Below are positions 16,978 through 25,065 of a stretch of 64,000 bases of DNA, in pieces. Each line of letters begins with the position of its first letter. The first letter of the stretch is position 1. The position numbers and the translations under genes are program-made. The notes below the pieces were generated by a model, which saw only the letters and a program-made list of their open reading frames with translations, made no database searches and was not told the origin of the DNA. This stretch comes from Pseudomonas yangonensis (GTDB lineage Bacteria; Pseudomonadota; Gammaproteobacteria; Pseudomonadales; Pseudomonadaceae), in assembly GCF_009932725.1 (NCBI RefSeq), contig NZ_BLJU01000021.1:1-64000 (forward strand), read 5' to 3'.

Positions 16978-18381
16978 TCAATGGCCGGCGGCGGCGGCCG
17001 GCCCGGCAGCAGCGGCAGGCGCCGCGCCGAGCGAGGGATTGGGGGCGCCCAACAGGGCCATGTCGAGGTCGGCGCGCGCCAGCCAGAAGTCGCGTTGCGC
17101 CTGCAGGTAGCCATCCACCGCCTGCATCTGCCGGCGCGCATCGGCGAGCAGGTCGAAGGTGCTGATGAACATGCCGTTGAAGCGCAGCAGGTTTTCCTCG
17201 GCGATGCGCTGGCGCAGCGGCAGTACCTCGGTGCGGTAGTGCTGCGCCAGTTCGAAGGCGTTGCGGTAGGCGTGGTAGGCCTCGCGCACCTGCGAGCGGG
17301 CGTTGATCGCCGTCTCGGCGGCGCGGTTGAGCGCCTGGCGATACTGCGCCTCGGCCCGCGCCACCTTGGCCCCGTTCCAGTCGAACAGCGGCAGCTCGAC
17401 GCTGATCTCGTAGCCTCGCTGGGTCGGCTCCTCGTTGGAACGGTTGTTGACCACGCCCAGCTCCAGCACGTTGATGAAACGCGTGGTGCGGCTCAGGCCG
17501 AGGTTCTGCGCCAGGCGCTCTGCATCCAGGCGCACGGCCTGGATGTCCTGGCGCTGGTTCATGGCCAGGCGCTCCACGTCCGGCAACTCGTCCGCGGTTT
17601 TCGGCAGCGCCGGCAGGCGTTCGGGCAGGCGGTAGTCGAGCTGCTCGCCCCACAGGCCGAGCAGCCGAGTCAGCTGCTCGCGGCTGCGCACCCGCGCCTG
17701 TTCGGCCTGGATCAGTCCGATGCCGGCCTCGGCGTAGAAGTTCTGCTGCTCGGCCTGCTGCAACTTGCTGAAGTTGCCCACCGCGGCCAGGCGCCGGGCC
17801 AGCTCGGCGCCGGCTTCGGCGGCGTCCAGCACCTGCCGCGCGTAGACCAGGCTCTCCTCGGCGGCGACCGCCTGGTACCAGGCCTTGCGCGTCTCGCTGG
17901 CCAGGTCGAACACCGCCAGGCTGGTCTGCCGCTGCAGTTGCTCGAAGCGCCGTCCTTCCAGGCGCGAGGTCAGCGGCAGGGCGATCAGCCGCGCCAGATT
18001 CAGGTGCAGGCCGCGCTCGTATTCGACCTCGCTGCCCTTTTCCAGACGACCGTAGGAGAAGCCGGGATTGGGCAGGCGCCCGGCCTGCACGCGATCGGCC
18101 TCGCCGATGCCCAGCTCGTCGAAGGATGCCTGCAGACCTCGGTTGTTGAGCAGCGCCAGCTGCACTGCGGCGTCCAGACTCAGGGGGTCGGCCAGCAGCT
18201 CGGCGACGCGCGCCTCGATCTGCCCACGGTCGGCCTCGTCGCGCGCCCACAGCAGTTGCTTGTCCAGCTGGCGCTCGGCGCTTTGCTGCACCGGGTCGAA
18301 GCCGCCGTCCTGGCTGAAGCCGGCGCAGCCGGCCAGCAGCAGCGCGGCGCAGAGCAGTACGGCGGGTTTAATGGTGGTCAT
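16978..18381 (-). CDS. Outer-membrane efflux lipoprotein, TolC/CusC family
   Basis: 467 residues. The N-terminus MTTIKPAVLLCAALLLAGCA is a lipoprotein signal with lipobox LAGC. The body is two long helical TolC/OEP repeats with Ala/Gln-rich coiled regions (ARQVLDAAEAGAELARRLAA; RSQVREAYHAYRNAFELAQH). ATG at 18381 has GGAGG five bases upstream. No RND pump or adaptor gene is in this cluster, so it either pairs with a pump elsewhere or serves copper export by another route. Its last residues are an Ala/Pro-rich tail. The gene overlaps the end of the small secreted protein gene by 14 bases. Confidence 0.88.
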   Translation of the reverse strand: MTTIKPAVLLCAALLLAGCAGFSQDGGFDPVQQSAERQLDKQLLWARDEADRGQIEARVAELLADPLSLDAAVQLALLNNRGLQASFDELGIGEADRVQAGRLPNPGFSYGRLEKGSEVEYERGLHLNLARLIALPLTSRLEGRRFEQLQRQTSLAVFDLASETRKAWYQAVAAEESLVYARQVLDAAEAGAELARRLAAVGNFSKLQQAEQQNFYAEAGIGLIQAEQARVRSREQLTRLLGLWGEQLDYRLPERLPALPKTADELPDVERLAMNQRQDIQAVRLDAERLAQNLGLSRTTRFINVLELGVVNNRSNEEPTQRGYEISVELPLFDWNGAKVARAEAQYRQALNRAAETAINARSQVREAYHAYRNAFELAQHYRTEVLPLRQRIAEENLLRFNGMFISTFDLLADARRQMQAVDGYLQAQRDFWLARADLDMALLGAPNPSLGAAPAAAAGPAAAAGH

Positions 18382-18667
18382 GGCCACCTCCCTCGACGGG
18401 TTCGGCGCCCTGCTCGGCCGGCTGCTCCCAGCCTTCCATGCTGTAGGTGCGCCAGCCGCCGATACGGCCGACCAGATCGTTGGCCGCGCGCCAGTCCTGC
18501 AACGGCTCGTCGGCCTGGGCGCGGTAGTCTTGCAAAGGGGAACGGTAATCCTGCGCCGGCACGGCGGCGTTGGCGTCCAGCGGATCGGGCTGGGCCGCCA
18601 TCAGGATGCCGGGCAGCGCCAGGGCAGTGATGCCCAGCAGCCTTCCGGCAAGGGAATGCAAAGTCAT
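18368..18667 (-). CDS. Small secreted protein of the copper cluster
   Basis: 99 residues. MTLHSLAGRLLGITALALPG...LMAAQ is a signal peptide. The mature part has repeated DYR units (AQDYRSPLQDYRAQADEPLQ) and ends GGGHDHH, a likely metal-binding tail. ATG at 18667 is preferred; another ATG at 18682 has no ribosome site. It overlaps the TolC-type gene and so is translationally linked to it. Similar small proteins occur beside cusC/copA-like genes in Pseudomonas, but I do not know a function. Confidence 0.65.
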   Translation of the reverse strand: MTLHSLAGRLLGITALALPGILMAAQPDPLDANAAVPAQDYRSPLQDYRAQADEPLQDWRAANDLVGRIGGWRTYSMEGWEQPAEQGAEPVEGGGHDHH

Positions 18668-18741
18668 GATGTGTTCTCGCATACGGCGGCCAGGCGGCCG
18701 CGTGAGCTACAGGCGCCGCAGGACGGCGCTAACTAGGGGGC

Positions 18742-19146
18742 TCAGACGAGAGAAAGACGCGGGGGGCGTTCGGGCGTGTCGGCCACACCGACGATAAGGC
18801 GGTCGGGCCAGGCTGTAGCCGGCTCGACGGTTTGCAGGGCAGAGTCGTTCAGAAACGGCTGGCTGGGCGCTGCGACACCGACGCAGAAGGCGCACAGGGT
18901 GCAGAGGCTGCCATCGGCGGGAGCATCGCTGCTGGCCAGCGGGGCAGCGTCCTGATGCGCGCCATGTGCGCTGTCGGCCGCCATGTCGTGGTGCATACCG
19001 TGCTCGCCGTGCTGACTGGCGCTGATCTGCAGAGCGCCGCTGCGATGCACCTGCTCGCACAACTGCATGCCGAGCGCCGCCATGGCCTGTGCCGGCAGGG
19101 CCAGCATCAGCATCCAGATGAGGGCGGTACGCAGGGATTTGCGCAT
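18742..19146 (-). CDS. DUF2946-like small exported protein with Cys/His motifs
   Basis: 134 residues, starting MRKSLRTALIWMLMLALPAQ, a signal peptide or membrane anchor. A His/Met-rich segment (QHGEHGMHHDMAADSAHGAH) and a cysteine cluster DGSLCTLCAFCVGV suggest metal binding, as in DUF2946 proteins that often accompany copper genes. It is the first gene of the leftward copper operon, 74 bases ahead of the small secreted protein. No copper-sensing regulator (CopR/S or CueR) is visible nearby, so control must come from elsewhere. Confidence 0.7.
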   Translation of the reverse strand: MRKSLRTALIWMLMLALPAQAMAALGMQLCEQVHRSGALQISASQHGEHGMHHDMAADSAHGAHQDAAPLASSDAPADGSLCTLCAFCVGVAAPSQPFLNDSALQTVEPATAWPDRLIVGVADTPERPPRLSLV

Positions 19147-19215
19147 AGGGGTCGCGAGGCCAGGGTCAGAGGGCGATGGGGCGGATTATCCGCGCGCTGG
19201 CCGCTTTGTCCAGCG

Positions 19216-19379
19216 CTAGCAGGCCCTTGAAAAACGTAAGCGAGGCAGGCAAGACAAGGCAAAAACGGCCGAAAAAGCGCAGTTTACGCGTTGTAAATGA
19301 GCATTTTGACTGGGCTCGCACGCGAGGCCGTTTTTAACGCAGTATTGCCAACGCAGGTAGTTTTTCAACGGCCTGCTAG
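19216..19379. mobile_element. MITE-like element with terminal inverted repeats
   Basis: The 164-base element starts CTAGCAGGCCCTTGAAAAAC and ends GTTTTTCAACGGCCTGCTAG. The ends are inverted repeats differing at one base, and both outer ends are CTAG, which could be a target-site repeat. No transposase is inside. Internal sequence has repeated AAAACGGCC/GGCCGTTTT blocks. It sits exactly at the 3' end of the arcD-like gene, whose stop codon lies within the terminal CTAG. Confidence 0.7.
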
Positions 19380-20803
19380 AGCGTCAGGTGACCGGCATAC
19401 AGGCCATAGCCGGCCAGAACGGCGGTCAGCAATACGGCGGCGAAGATCGGCCATTCGTAGCGGGCGAACAGTACCTGCCCCTGCTCGCGCTTGGCCTGGC
19501 GAAACAGCAGCGCTCCCGGCGCGTAGAGCAGCGCCGACAGCAGCAGGTACTTGACCCCGCCGGCATACAACAGCCAGATCGCTTAGCCCACCGCCAGCAG
19601 GCCGATGGCCAGATCCTTGCGGCGCAGCCCGGCCTGGCCTTCGTAGGTTTCGCCGCGCAGCGCCAGCAACAGCGCATAGACCGCCGACCACAGGTAGGGC
19701 ACCAGAATCATCGACGACGCCAGGTAGATCAGCGACAGGTAGGTGCCTTGGGAAAACAGGGTGATCAGCAGAATCAGCTGGATCATGCCGTTGGTCAGCC
19801 ACAGCGCGTTGACCGGCACCTGATTGGCATTCTCGCGGTGCAGGAAGGCCGGCATGGTGCCGTCCTTGGCAGAGACGAAGAGGATTTCGGCGCACAGCAG
19901 CGCCCAGGACAGCAATGCGCCAAGCAGCGAAATCGCCAGGCCGATGCTGATGAAAACCGCGCCCCAGCGCCCCACCACATGCTCCAGCACTCCGGCCATG
20001 GACGGGTTCTGCAGCGCCGCCAGCTCGGGCTGGCTCATCACCCCCAGCGACAGCAGGTTAACCAGCATCAACAGCGCCAGCACGCCGAGAAAACCGATCA
20101 CCGTGGCCTTGCCCACATCGCGGCGGCGCTCGGCGCGCGACGAGTACACGCTCGCCCCTTCGATACCAATGAACACGAACACGGTGACCAGCATCATGTT
20201 GCGCACCTGCTCCAGCACGCCACCGAATTGCGGATTGCTGCGCCCCCAGATGTCACGGGTGAAGATGTCACGGTCGAAGGCCAGGCCGACGATAACGATG
20301 AACACCAGGATCGGCACCAGCTTGGCCACTGTGGTGATCAGGTTGATCAGCGCCGCCTCCTTGATGCCGCGCAGCACCAGGGCGTGTACGCACCACAACA
20401 ACACCGAGGCACAGGCGATGGCCAGCGGCGTGTTGCCCTGGCCGAAGGCCGGGAAGAAGTAACCCAGAGTCGAGAACAGCAGGACGAAGTAGCCGACGTT
20501 GCCCAGCCAGGCGCTGATCCAGTAGCCCCAGGCCGAGGAAAACCCCATGTAATCGCCCAGCCCTGCCTTGGCGTAGACGTACACCCCACCGTCGAGCTGC
20601 GGCTTGCGGTTGGCCAGGCTCTGAAACACGAAGGCCAAGGCCAGCATGCCTACTGCGGTAATGCCCCAGCCGATCAGCACGGCGCCGACATCGGCCCGCG
20701 CGGCAATGTTCTGTGGCAGCGAGAAGATTCCGCCGCCGACCATCGAGCCCACCACCAGCGCGGTCAGCGCCCCCAGGCCCAGCTTGCGATTCCCATCCGA
20801 CAT
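19376..20803 (-). pseudogene. arcD: ArcD-type basic amino acid antiporter interrupted by an in-frame stop
   Basis: The frame from ATG 20803 gives 406 residues of an APC-family antiporter (RKLGLGALTALVVGSMVGGG; about ten membrane helices) ending ...AIGLLAVG at TAA 19583-19585. The same frame then continues without shift as AIWLLYAGGVKYLLLSALLY...GLYAGHLTL to TAG 19376-19378. Joined, the product would be about 475 residues, the length of the arginine:ornithine antiporter ArcD. A single change such as TAC/TAT to TAA explains it. The main part lacks the last two helices and may be inactive, unless the stop is a sequencing error. No arcABC genes follow. Confidence 0.8.
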
Positions 20804-20873
20804 GGCGGCTCCTTCGTGCGGTTACCGCCAAACTCTAGCCGAGGCTGGCTCAGCTGCCAGCCGCCCGGGCGGC

Positions 20874-21476
20874 TCAGCCCAGCATGGTCACATGACGTGG
20901 ATGGCTGGCGACGCGTTCGACCCAGGCGCGCACAGCCGGGAAGGCGTCGAGGCTGAAGCCGCCCTCACCCGCCACATGGGTGTAGGCATACAGGGCGATA
21001 TCGGCGATGGAGTAATGCTCGCCGACCAGGTAGGGCGTACGCTCGAGCTGTTTCTCCATCACTTTGAGGGCCTTGTAGCCGAGCTTCAGGCAGCGCGCGT
21101 GTTCCTCGCGGCGCTCCTCGGGCATGCCCTGGTAGAGCTGGATGAAACGCGCGACTGCAACGTAGGGCTCGTGGCTGTACTGCTCGAAGAACTGCCATTG
21201 CAGCACCTGGGTGCGCAGGCGTGGCTCGGTCGGCAGAAACTCGCTGCCATCGGCCAGGTAATTGAGGATGGCATTGGACTCCCACAGGCAGGTGCCGTCG
21301 TCCAGCTCCAGCACCGGAATCTTGCCGTTGGGGTTCTTGGCCAGGAAGGCTTCGCTCTGCGTCTCGCCCTTGAGAATATCGATCAGCACCCATTCATAGG
21401 GTTTGCCGAGCAGATGCAGCATCAGCTTGACCTTGTAGCAGTTGCCCGAACGGTAATCGCCGTAGACCTTGAACAT
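20874..21476 (-). CDS. Glutathione S-transferase family protein
   Basis: 200 residues. The N-terminal thioredoxin fold (about 1-80) shows MFKVYGDYRSGNCYKVKLML, with Ser/Asn near residues 10-12 in the active-site position, and the glutathione-binding GKIPVLELDDGTCLWESNAI. The C-terminal all-helical domain follows (YLVGEHYSIADIALYAYTHV). This is the general cytosolic GST architecture, and the substrate is unknown. ATG at 21476 follows GGGAGG (ccctcc at 21484-21489). It stands between the aminotransferase and the interrupted arcD, all leftward. Confidence 0.88.
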   Translation of the reverse strand: MFKVYGDYRSGNCYKVKLMLHLLGKPYEWVLIDILKGETQSEAFLAKNPNGKIPVLELDDGTCLWESNAILNYLADGSEFLPTEPRLRTQVLQWQFFEQYSHEPYVAVARFIQLYQGMPEERREEHARCLKLGYKALKVMEKQLERTPYLVGEHYSIADIALYAYTHVAGEGGFSLDAFPAVRAWVERVASHPRHVTMLG

Positions 21477-21535
21477 CGCATTGCCCTCCCTATCAAAACG
21501 TCGCGGCAAGCTCGCCGCCAATCACCCCTGCCTTG

Positions 21536-21595
21536 GTAGGAGCGGCTGGGCAGCATTTCGCTTCAGCCGCGAATCGCGGATAAATCCGCTCCTAC
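21536..21595. repeat. Palindromic repeat, GTAGGAGCGG...CCGCTCCTAC variant
   Basis: GTAGGAGCGG and CCGCTCCTAC form the outer arms of an imperfect stem in the gap between the GST and aminotransferase genes. It is related to the more perfect GTAGGAGCGAGCTC palindromes at 33038-33091 and 42362-42418. Confidence 0.65.
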
Positions 21596-21609
21596 AGGGG
21601 AACATCCAA

Positions 21610-22767
21610 TCACGCACTCTGCGCATCACGAATCACCGCCGCCAGCCGGCGCAGCCCCTCGCCCAGACGCTCCGGCGCCACGTGGCTGAAGTTCAGTCGC
21701 AGGTGACCGGGGTTGGCATCCGGATCGATGAAGAACGGCTCGCCCGGCATGAAGGCGACGTTCTGCCCCAGTGCCGCATCGAGCAGCGTGCGGGTATCCA
21801 GCGGCTGCTTCAGGGTCAGCCAGAAGAACAGACCGCCCTGCGGGATTTCCCACGTGGCCAGATCGCCGAAGTGTTCCTGCAGCGCGGCCTGCATGGCGTC
21901 GCGACGAATGCGGTAGAAATCACGTAGCTCGGCCAGATGGCCCCGGTACTGCTCGCTGCCCAGCCACTGCAGCGCCTGCCACTGACCGATGCGGTTGGTG
22001 TGCAGGTCGGCCGACTGCTTCAGACGCAGCAGATGCGGGTAAAGGTCCTTGGTGGCGATCAGGTAGCCGACGCGCAGGCCCGGCAGCAGGGTCTTGGATA
22101 CGGTGCCGGTGTAGATCCAGCTGGCCTTCTTCAGGCGGCTGACGATGGGCGTGGCGCTGCCTTCATCGAACACCAGCTCGCGGTACGGCTCGTCCTCGAT
22201 CAGGGTCACGCCGAACTCGTCGAGCAGTGCCGCCACCGCTTCGCGCTTGGCTTCGCTGTAACGGGTGCCGGACGGGTTCTGGAAGGTCGGGATCAGGTAG
22301 GCGAAAGCCGGCTTGTGGTTTTCCAGACGCTGGCGCAGCGCCGCCAGCTCGGGGCCGTCGGCTTCCTGCGGCACGCTGATGCAATCGGCACCGAACAGCT
22401 GGAAGGCCTGCAGTGCGGCCAGGTAGGTCGGCGCTTCGAGCAACACTTCGGTGCCCGGATCGATGAACAACTTCGAGGCCAGATCCAGCGTCTGCTGCGA
22501 GCCGCTGACGATCAGCACCTGGCTGGCCTCACAGGGTACGCCCAATGCACGCGCCTCGGCAGCGATGGCTTCGCGCAGCGCCGGCTCGCCCTCGCTCATG
22601 CCGTATTGGCCCATACTCGCCGGCATCTCGGTCCAGTCCACCTTGGGCAACATCGGCTCGGCCGGCAGACCACCGGCGAACGACATCACCTCCGGACGCT
22701 GCGCCGCGGCAAGGATTTCACGAATCAGAGAGCTTTTCAGGCGGGCGATGCGTTCGGAGAAGGCCAT
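21610..22767 (-). CDS. PLP-dependent aminotransferase, class I/II (aminoadipate/MocR-like fold, no DNA-binding domain)
   Basis: 385 residues. EVMSFAGGLPAEPMLP near residue 26, LIVSGSQQTLDLASKLFIDP, the PLP-Asp region TLIEDEPYRELVFDE, and the Schiff-base lysine in YTGTVSKTLLPGLRVGYL are typical of fold-type I aminotransferases of the 2-aminoadipate/kynurenine group. ATG at 22767 begins MAFSERIARLKSSLIREILA. It is divergent from a MarR-type regulator with 83 bases between, including a GTCAA-N5-TTGAC dyad, so that regulator probably controls it. The amino acid substrate is not determinable from sequence alone. Confidence 0.87.
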   Translation of the reverse strand: MAFSERIARLKSSLIREILAAAQRPEVMSFAGGLPAEPMLPKVDWTEMPASMGQYGMSEGEPALREAIAAEARALGVPCEASQVLIVSGSQQTLDLASKLFIDPGTEVLLEAPTYLAALQAFQLFGADCISVPQEADGPELAALRQRLENHKPAFAYLIPTFQNPSGTRYSEAKREAVAALLDEFGVTLIEDEPYRELVFDEGSATPIVSRLKKASWIYTGTVSKTLLPGLRVGYLIATKDLYPHLLRLKQSADLHTNRIGQWQALQWLGSEQYRGHLAELRDFYRIRRDAMQAALQEHFGDLATWEIPQGGLFFWLTLKQPLDTRTLLDAALGQNVAFMPGEPFFIDPDANPGHLRLNFSHVAPERLGEGLRRLAAVIRDAQSA

Positions 22768-22802
22768 TGGATGTCCTGGGGTGCAAAAGTCATTGGAATT
22801 AA

Positions 22803-22817
22803 GTCAAACTGCTTGAC
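22803..22817. promoter_or_regulatory. Inverted repeat in the aminotransferase/MarR divergent gap
   Basis: GTCAA-ACTGC-TTGAC is a short perfect dyad midway between the two divergent starts (22767 and 22851). A related GTCAATATGTCTGAC lies 24 bases further right, next to the MarR-type start. MarR proteins usually bind such dyads in divergent promoters. Confidence 0.4.
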
Positions 22818-22850
22818 CGAAACTACGCCCGCAGCCCGAGATACGTCAAT

Positions 22851-23372
22851 ATGTCTGACCTAAAAAATTTCCCCGAGAAGTTTTTAACGTCGCCCCTCGA
22901 GGGCGCACAGGGCGGCCGTCAAGGCCTGCAGGTCATCAAGAATGCCGCTACTCAGCAAGCCGCCATGGAAGCCTTCTTCTTCGGCTACCAGGCCTTCACC
23001 GCCAAGCCCGACGAAATGCTGGCCAAGCGCGGCCTGTCACGCGTGCATCACCGCATACTATTTTTCATCGCCAAGTATCCGGGCCTGAACATGACCGAGC
23101 TGCTGGGTTATCTGGGTGTGAGCAAACAGGCGCTGAACATGCCGCTGCGCCAGCTGATCGAGATGAACCTGGTGCAAAGCGAAGCCGCCGCTGACGACAA
23201 GCGCAAACGCCTGCTCGGCTTCACGCCAGAAGGCGCCAAGCTGGAACAGGCCCTGCGCCGTGAGCAGGCGCGCCTGCTGCAGCGCGCGTTCGCCGAAATG
23301 AGCGAAGATGCGGTGCGCGGCTGGCTGGAGGTCAATCACGCCCTGGCACGCAGCCGCCAAGAACGCACCTGA
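22851..23372 (+). CDS. MarR-family transcriptional regulator
   Basis: 173 residues. A winged helix-turn-helix covers about residues 60-140: RVHHRILFFIAKYPGLNMTE, LLGYLGVSKQALNMPLRQLI and the wing EAAADDKRKRLLGFTPEGAK. The first 35 residues form an extra N-terminal stretch. No ribosome site stands out before ATG 22851. It lies opposite an aminotransferase gene and most likely represses that gene and itself. The ligand is unknown. The next gene to the right, an iron-type sigma factor, has its own Fur-like box, so this gene probably forms a single unit. Confidence 0.87.
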   Translation: MSDLKNFPEKFLTSPLEGAQGGRQGLQVIKNAATQQAAMEAFFFGYQAFTAKPDEMLAKRGLSRVHHRILFFIAKYPGLNMTELLGYLGVSKQALNMPLRQLIEMNLVQSEAAADDKRKRLLGFTPEGAKLEQALRREQARLLQRAFAEMSEDAVRGWLEVNHALARSRQERT

Positions 23373-23469
23373 GCCCTTCCACTCCCCGACTCAACCTGCC
23401 TCTTTCGTTGGCCCGCACCACCGGTCACGCCAGCAATTGCGTGATTGCACCCTGACACGAGCTCTGCAA

Positions 23470-23488
23470 TCATATGCGAATCATTATC
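23470..23488. promoter_or_regulatory. Fur-box-like sequence upstream of the FecI-type sigma gene
   Basis: The segment ending GCGAATCATTATC matches 13 of 19 positions of the Fur consensus GATAATGATAATCATTATC, with the right half exact. It lies 29 bases before the sigma-factor start. This is as expected for iron repression of a FecI-type system. Confidence 0.65.
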
Positions 23489-23516
23489 ACCTTAACTTAG
23501 ATATCGCGAGGTGCGC

Positions 23517-24035
23517 GTGTCGGTTCAGGATTCCAGCGATCAGCAGCTGGTCGGTCTGCTTTACCGCGACCACCGTGACTGGCTGTTCGGCTGGCTGCGC
23601 AGAAGCCTGAACTGTGCGCAGCGCGCCGAAGACCTGAGCCAGGACACTTTCGTACGCCTGCTCGGTCGTACTGATCTGCACAGCCCACGCGAGCCCAGGG
23701 CGCTGCTGACCACCATCGCCAAGGGCCTGCTGGTCGACCAGTTCCGCCGCAGCGCGTTGGAGCGCGCCTATCTGGAAGAACTCGCGCAAGCTCCCGAAGC
23801 CGTGCAGCCGAGCCCGGAGGAACAGACACTGGCGCTGGAACAGTTGGCCGAAATCGACCGCCTCCTCGACCAACTGTCGAGCAAGGCACGCGCGGCCTTC
23901 TTCTATAACCGGCTGGATGGTCTGGGCCATGCCGAGATCGCTGAACGCCTTGGCGTGTCGCCATCCCGCGTGCGTCAGTACCTCGCCCAGGCTCTGCGCC
24001 AGTGCTATGTCGCGCTGTACGGAGCGCCGCGATGA
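23517..24035 (+). CDS. Iron-starvation ECF sigma factor, FecI type
   Basis: 172 residues. Region 2 shows YRDHRDWLFGWLRRSLNCAQ and AEDLSQDTFVRLLGR; region 4 shows AEIAERLGVSPSRVRQYLAQ. GTG at 23517 is preferred because GAGG sits five bases upstream, and the earlier GTG at 23511 overlaps that site. It overlaps the fecR-type gene by 4 bases (ATGA). The set sigma-FecR-TonB receptor with an STN domain is the standard cell-surface signalling unit, in which the ferric-siderophore-loaded receptor releases the sigma factor via FecR. It is expected to drive the receptor gene at 25066. Confidence 0.92.
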   Translation: MSVQDSSDQQLVGLLYRDHRDWLFGWLRRSLNCAQRAEDLSQDTFVRLLGRTDLHSPREPRALLTTIAKGLLVDQFRRSALERAYLEELAQAPEAVQPSPEEQTLALEQLAEIDRLLDQLSSKARAAFFYNRLDGLGHAEIAERLGVSPSRVRQYLAQALRQCYVALYGAPR

Positions 24036-24985
24036 GCCAGGTCTCGGCGCGCGTGCTCGATGAAGCCATCGCCTGGCAACTGTGCCTCGACTCCGGCGAA
24101 GCCAGCGAACAGCAGCGCAACGATTTCGCCGACTGGTTGGCTGCTCACCCGGAGCATGGCCTGGTCTGGCGGCGTCTTGGCGGGATCGACCAGCAACTCT
24201 ACGCAGCCAGCGCCCCCATGGCACGACGCGCACTGCTACAAGGCAATGCCAGCCGTCGACGCAGTCTGCGCCGGCTTGGCGGTGGTGCTCTCGGCCTGCT
24301 GCTGGCCACCGGCGTCACGCTGCTGGCTCAGCAACGCCCGCTGGGTGATTATTTCGCCGACTACCATACGGCCAGCGGCGAGCAGCGCGACCTGTTGCTC
24401 ACCGACCGCAGCCAGATTCGCCTCAACAGCCGCAGTGCACTGGATATCGAGTTCGACGACAACGAACGACGCCTGCATCTGCGCAGCGGCGAGATTCTGA
24501 TCCAGACGGCCAATGGCGATGCCCGACCGTTCATCGTCGAGACGGATCAGGGGCGTTTGCGGGCGCTGGGCACGCGCTTTCTGGTGCGGCGCGACGGCGC
24601 CGCGACCGAGTTGATCGTGTTGCAGTCGGCGGTCGCAGCCAGGCCGCTGGCCGGCTCGCAGGAGCGCATCATTCACAGCGGTGAACAGGTGCGCATGGAC
24701 AGCCAGCACCTCAGCGCCAGCAGCCCCGCGCCGGTCGGCGCCGACGCCTGGAGCCGCGGCATGCTGGTGGCGGACAACCTGCCGCTGCAACACCTGATCG
24801 ACCAGCTTGGGGAATACCACAGCGGCTTTCTGAGCCTCGATCCCAGTCTGGCCGGGCTGCGCATCAGCGGCAGTTTCCCCCTGCATGACAGTGACAAGGC
24901 GCTGGCAGCGCTGGCATTGAGCCTGCCAGTACGGGCCGAGCGGCTGGGGCCCTGGTGGACCCGCGTGGTGCCGGCGGAAAAATAA
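24032..24985 (+). CDS. FecR-type anti-sigma / sigma-regulator protein
   Basis: 317 residues. The N-terminal cytoplasmic part has the FecR signature AIAWQLCLDSGEASEQQRND with WRRLGGIDQQL. One membrane segment LGGGALGLLLATGVTLLA (about 84-101) follows, then the periplasmic FecR domain (YHTASGEQRDLLLTDRSQIR, LNSRSALDIEF, ALGTRFLVR) and a C-terminal domain that meets the receptor's STN domain. The start ATG 24032 overlaps the sigma stop. It transmits the siderophore signal from the receptor at 25066 to the sigma factor. Confidence 0.93.
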   Translation: MSQVSARVLDEAIAWQLCLDSGEASEQQRNDFADWLAAHPEHGLVWRRLGGIDQQLYAASAPMARRALLQGNASRRRSLRRLGGGALGLLLATGVTLLAQQRPLGDYFADYHTASGEQRDLLLTDRSQIRLNSRSALDIEFDDNERRLHLRSGEILIQTANGDARPFIVETDQGRLRALGTRFLVRRDGAATELIVLQSAVAARPLAGSQERIIHSGEQVRMDSQHLSASSPAPVGADAWSRGMLVADNLPLQHLIDQLGEYHSGFLSLDPSLAGLRISGSFPLHDSDKALAALALSLPVRAERLGPWWTRVVPAEK

Positions 24986-25065
24986 TTTTTCCCGCCCCTG
25001 TCACTTTTCCTTTCTGCTTCGGCAGAAGGGCATTGAGATACATTAACTCTTAGGAGAGGTTCGCA

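Noticed and set aside
19388-20956. Rightward frame of 522 codons opposite arcD
   Set aside because: Antisense of a transporter; Gln/His-rich pattern is the complement of hydrophobic codons.
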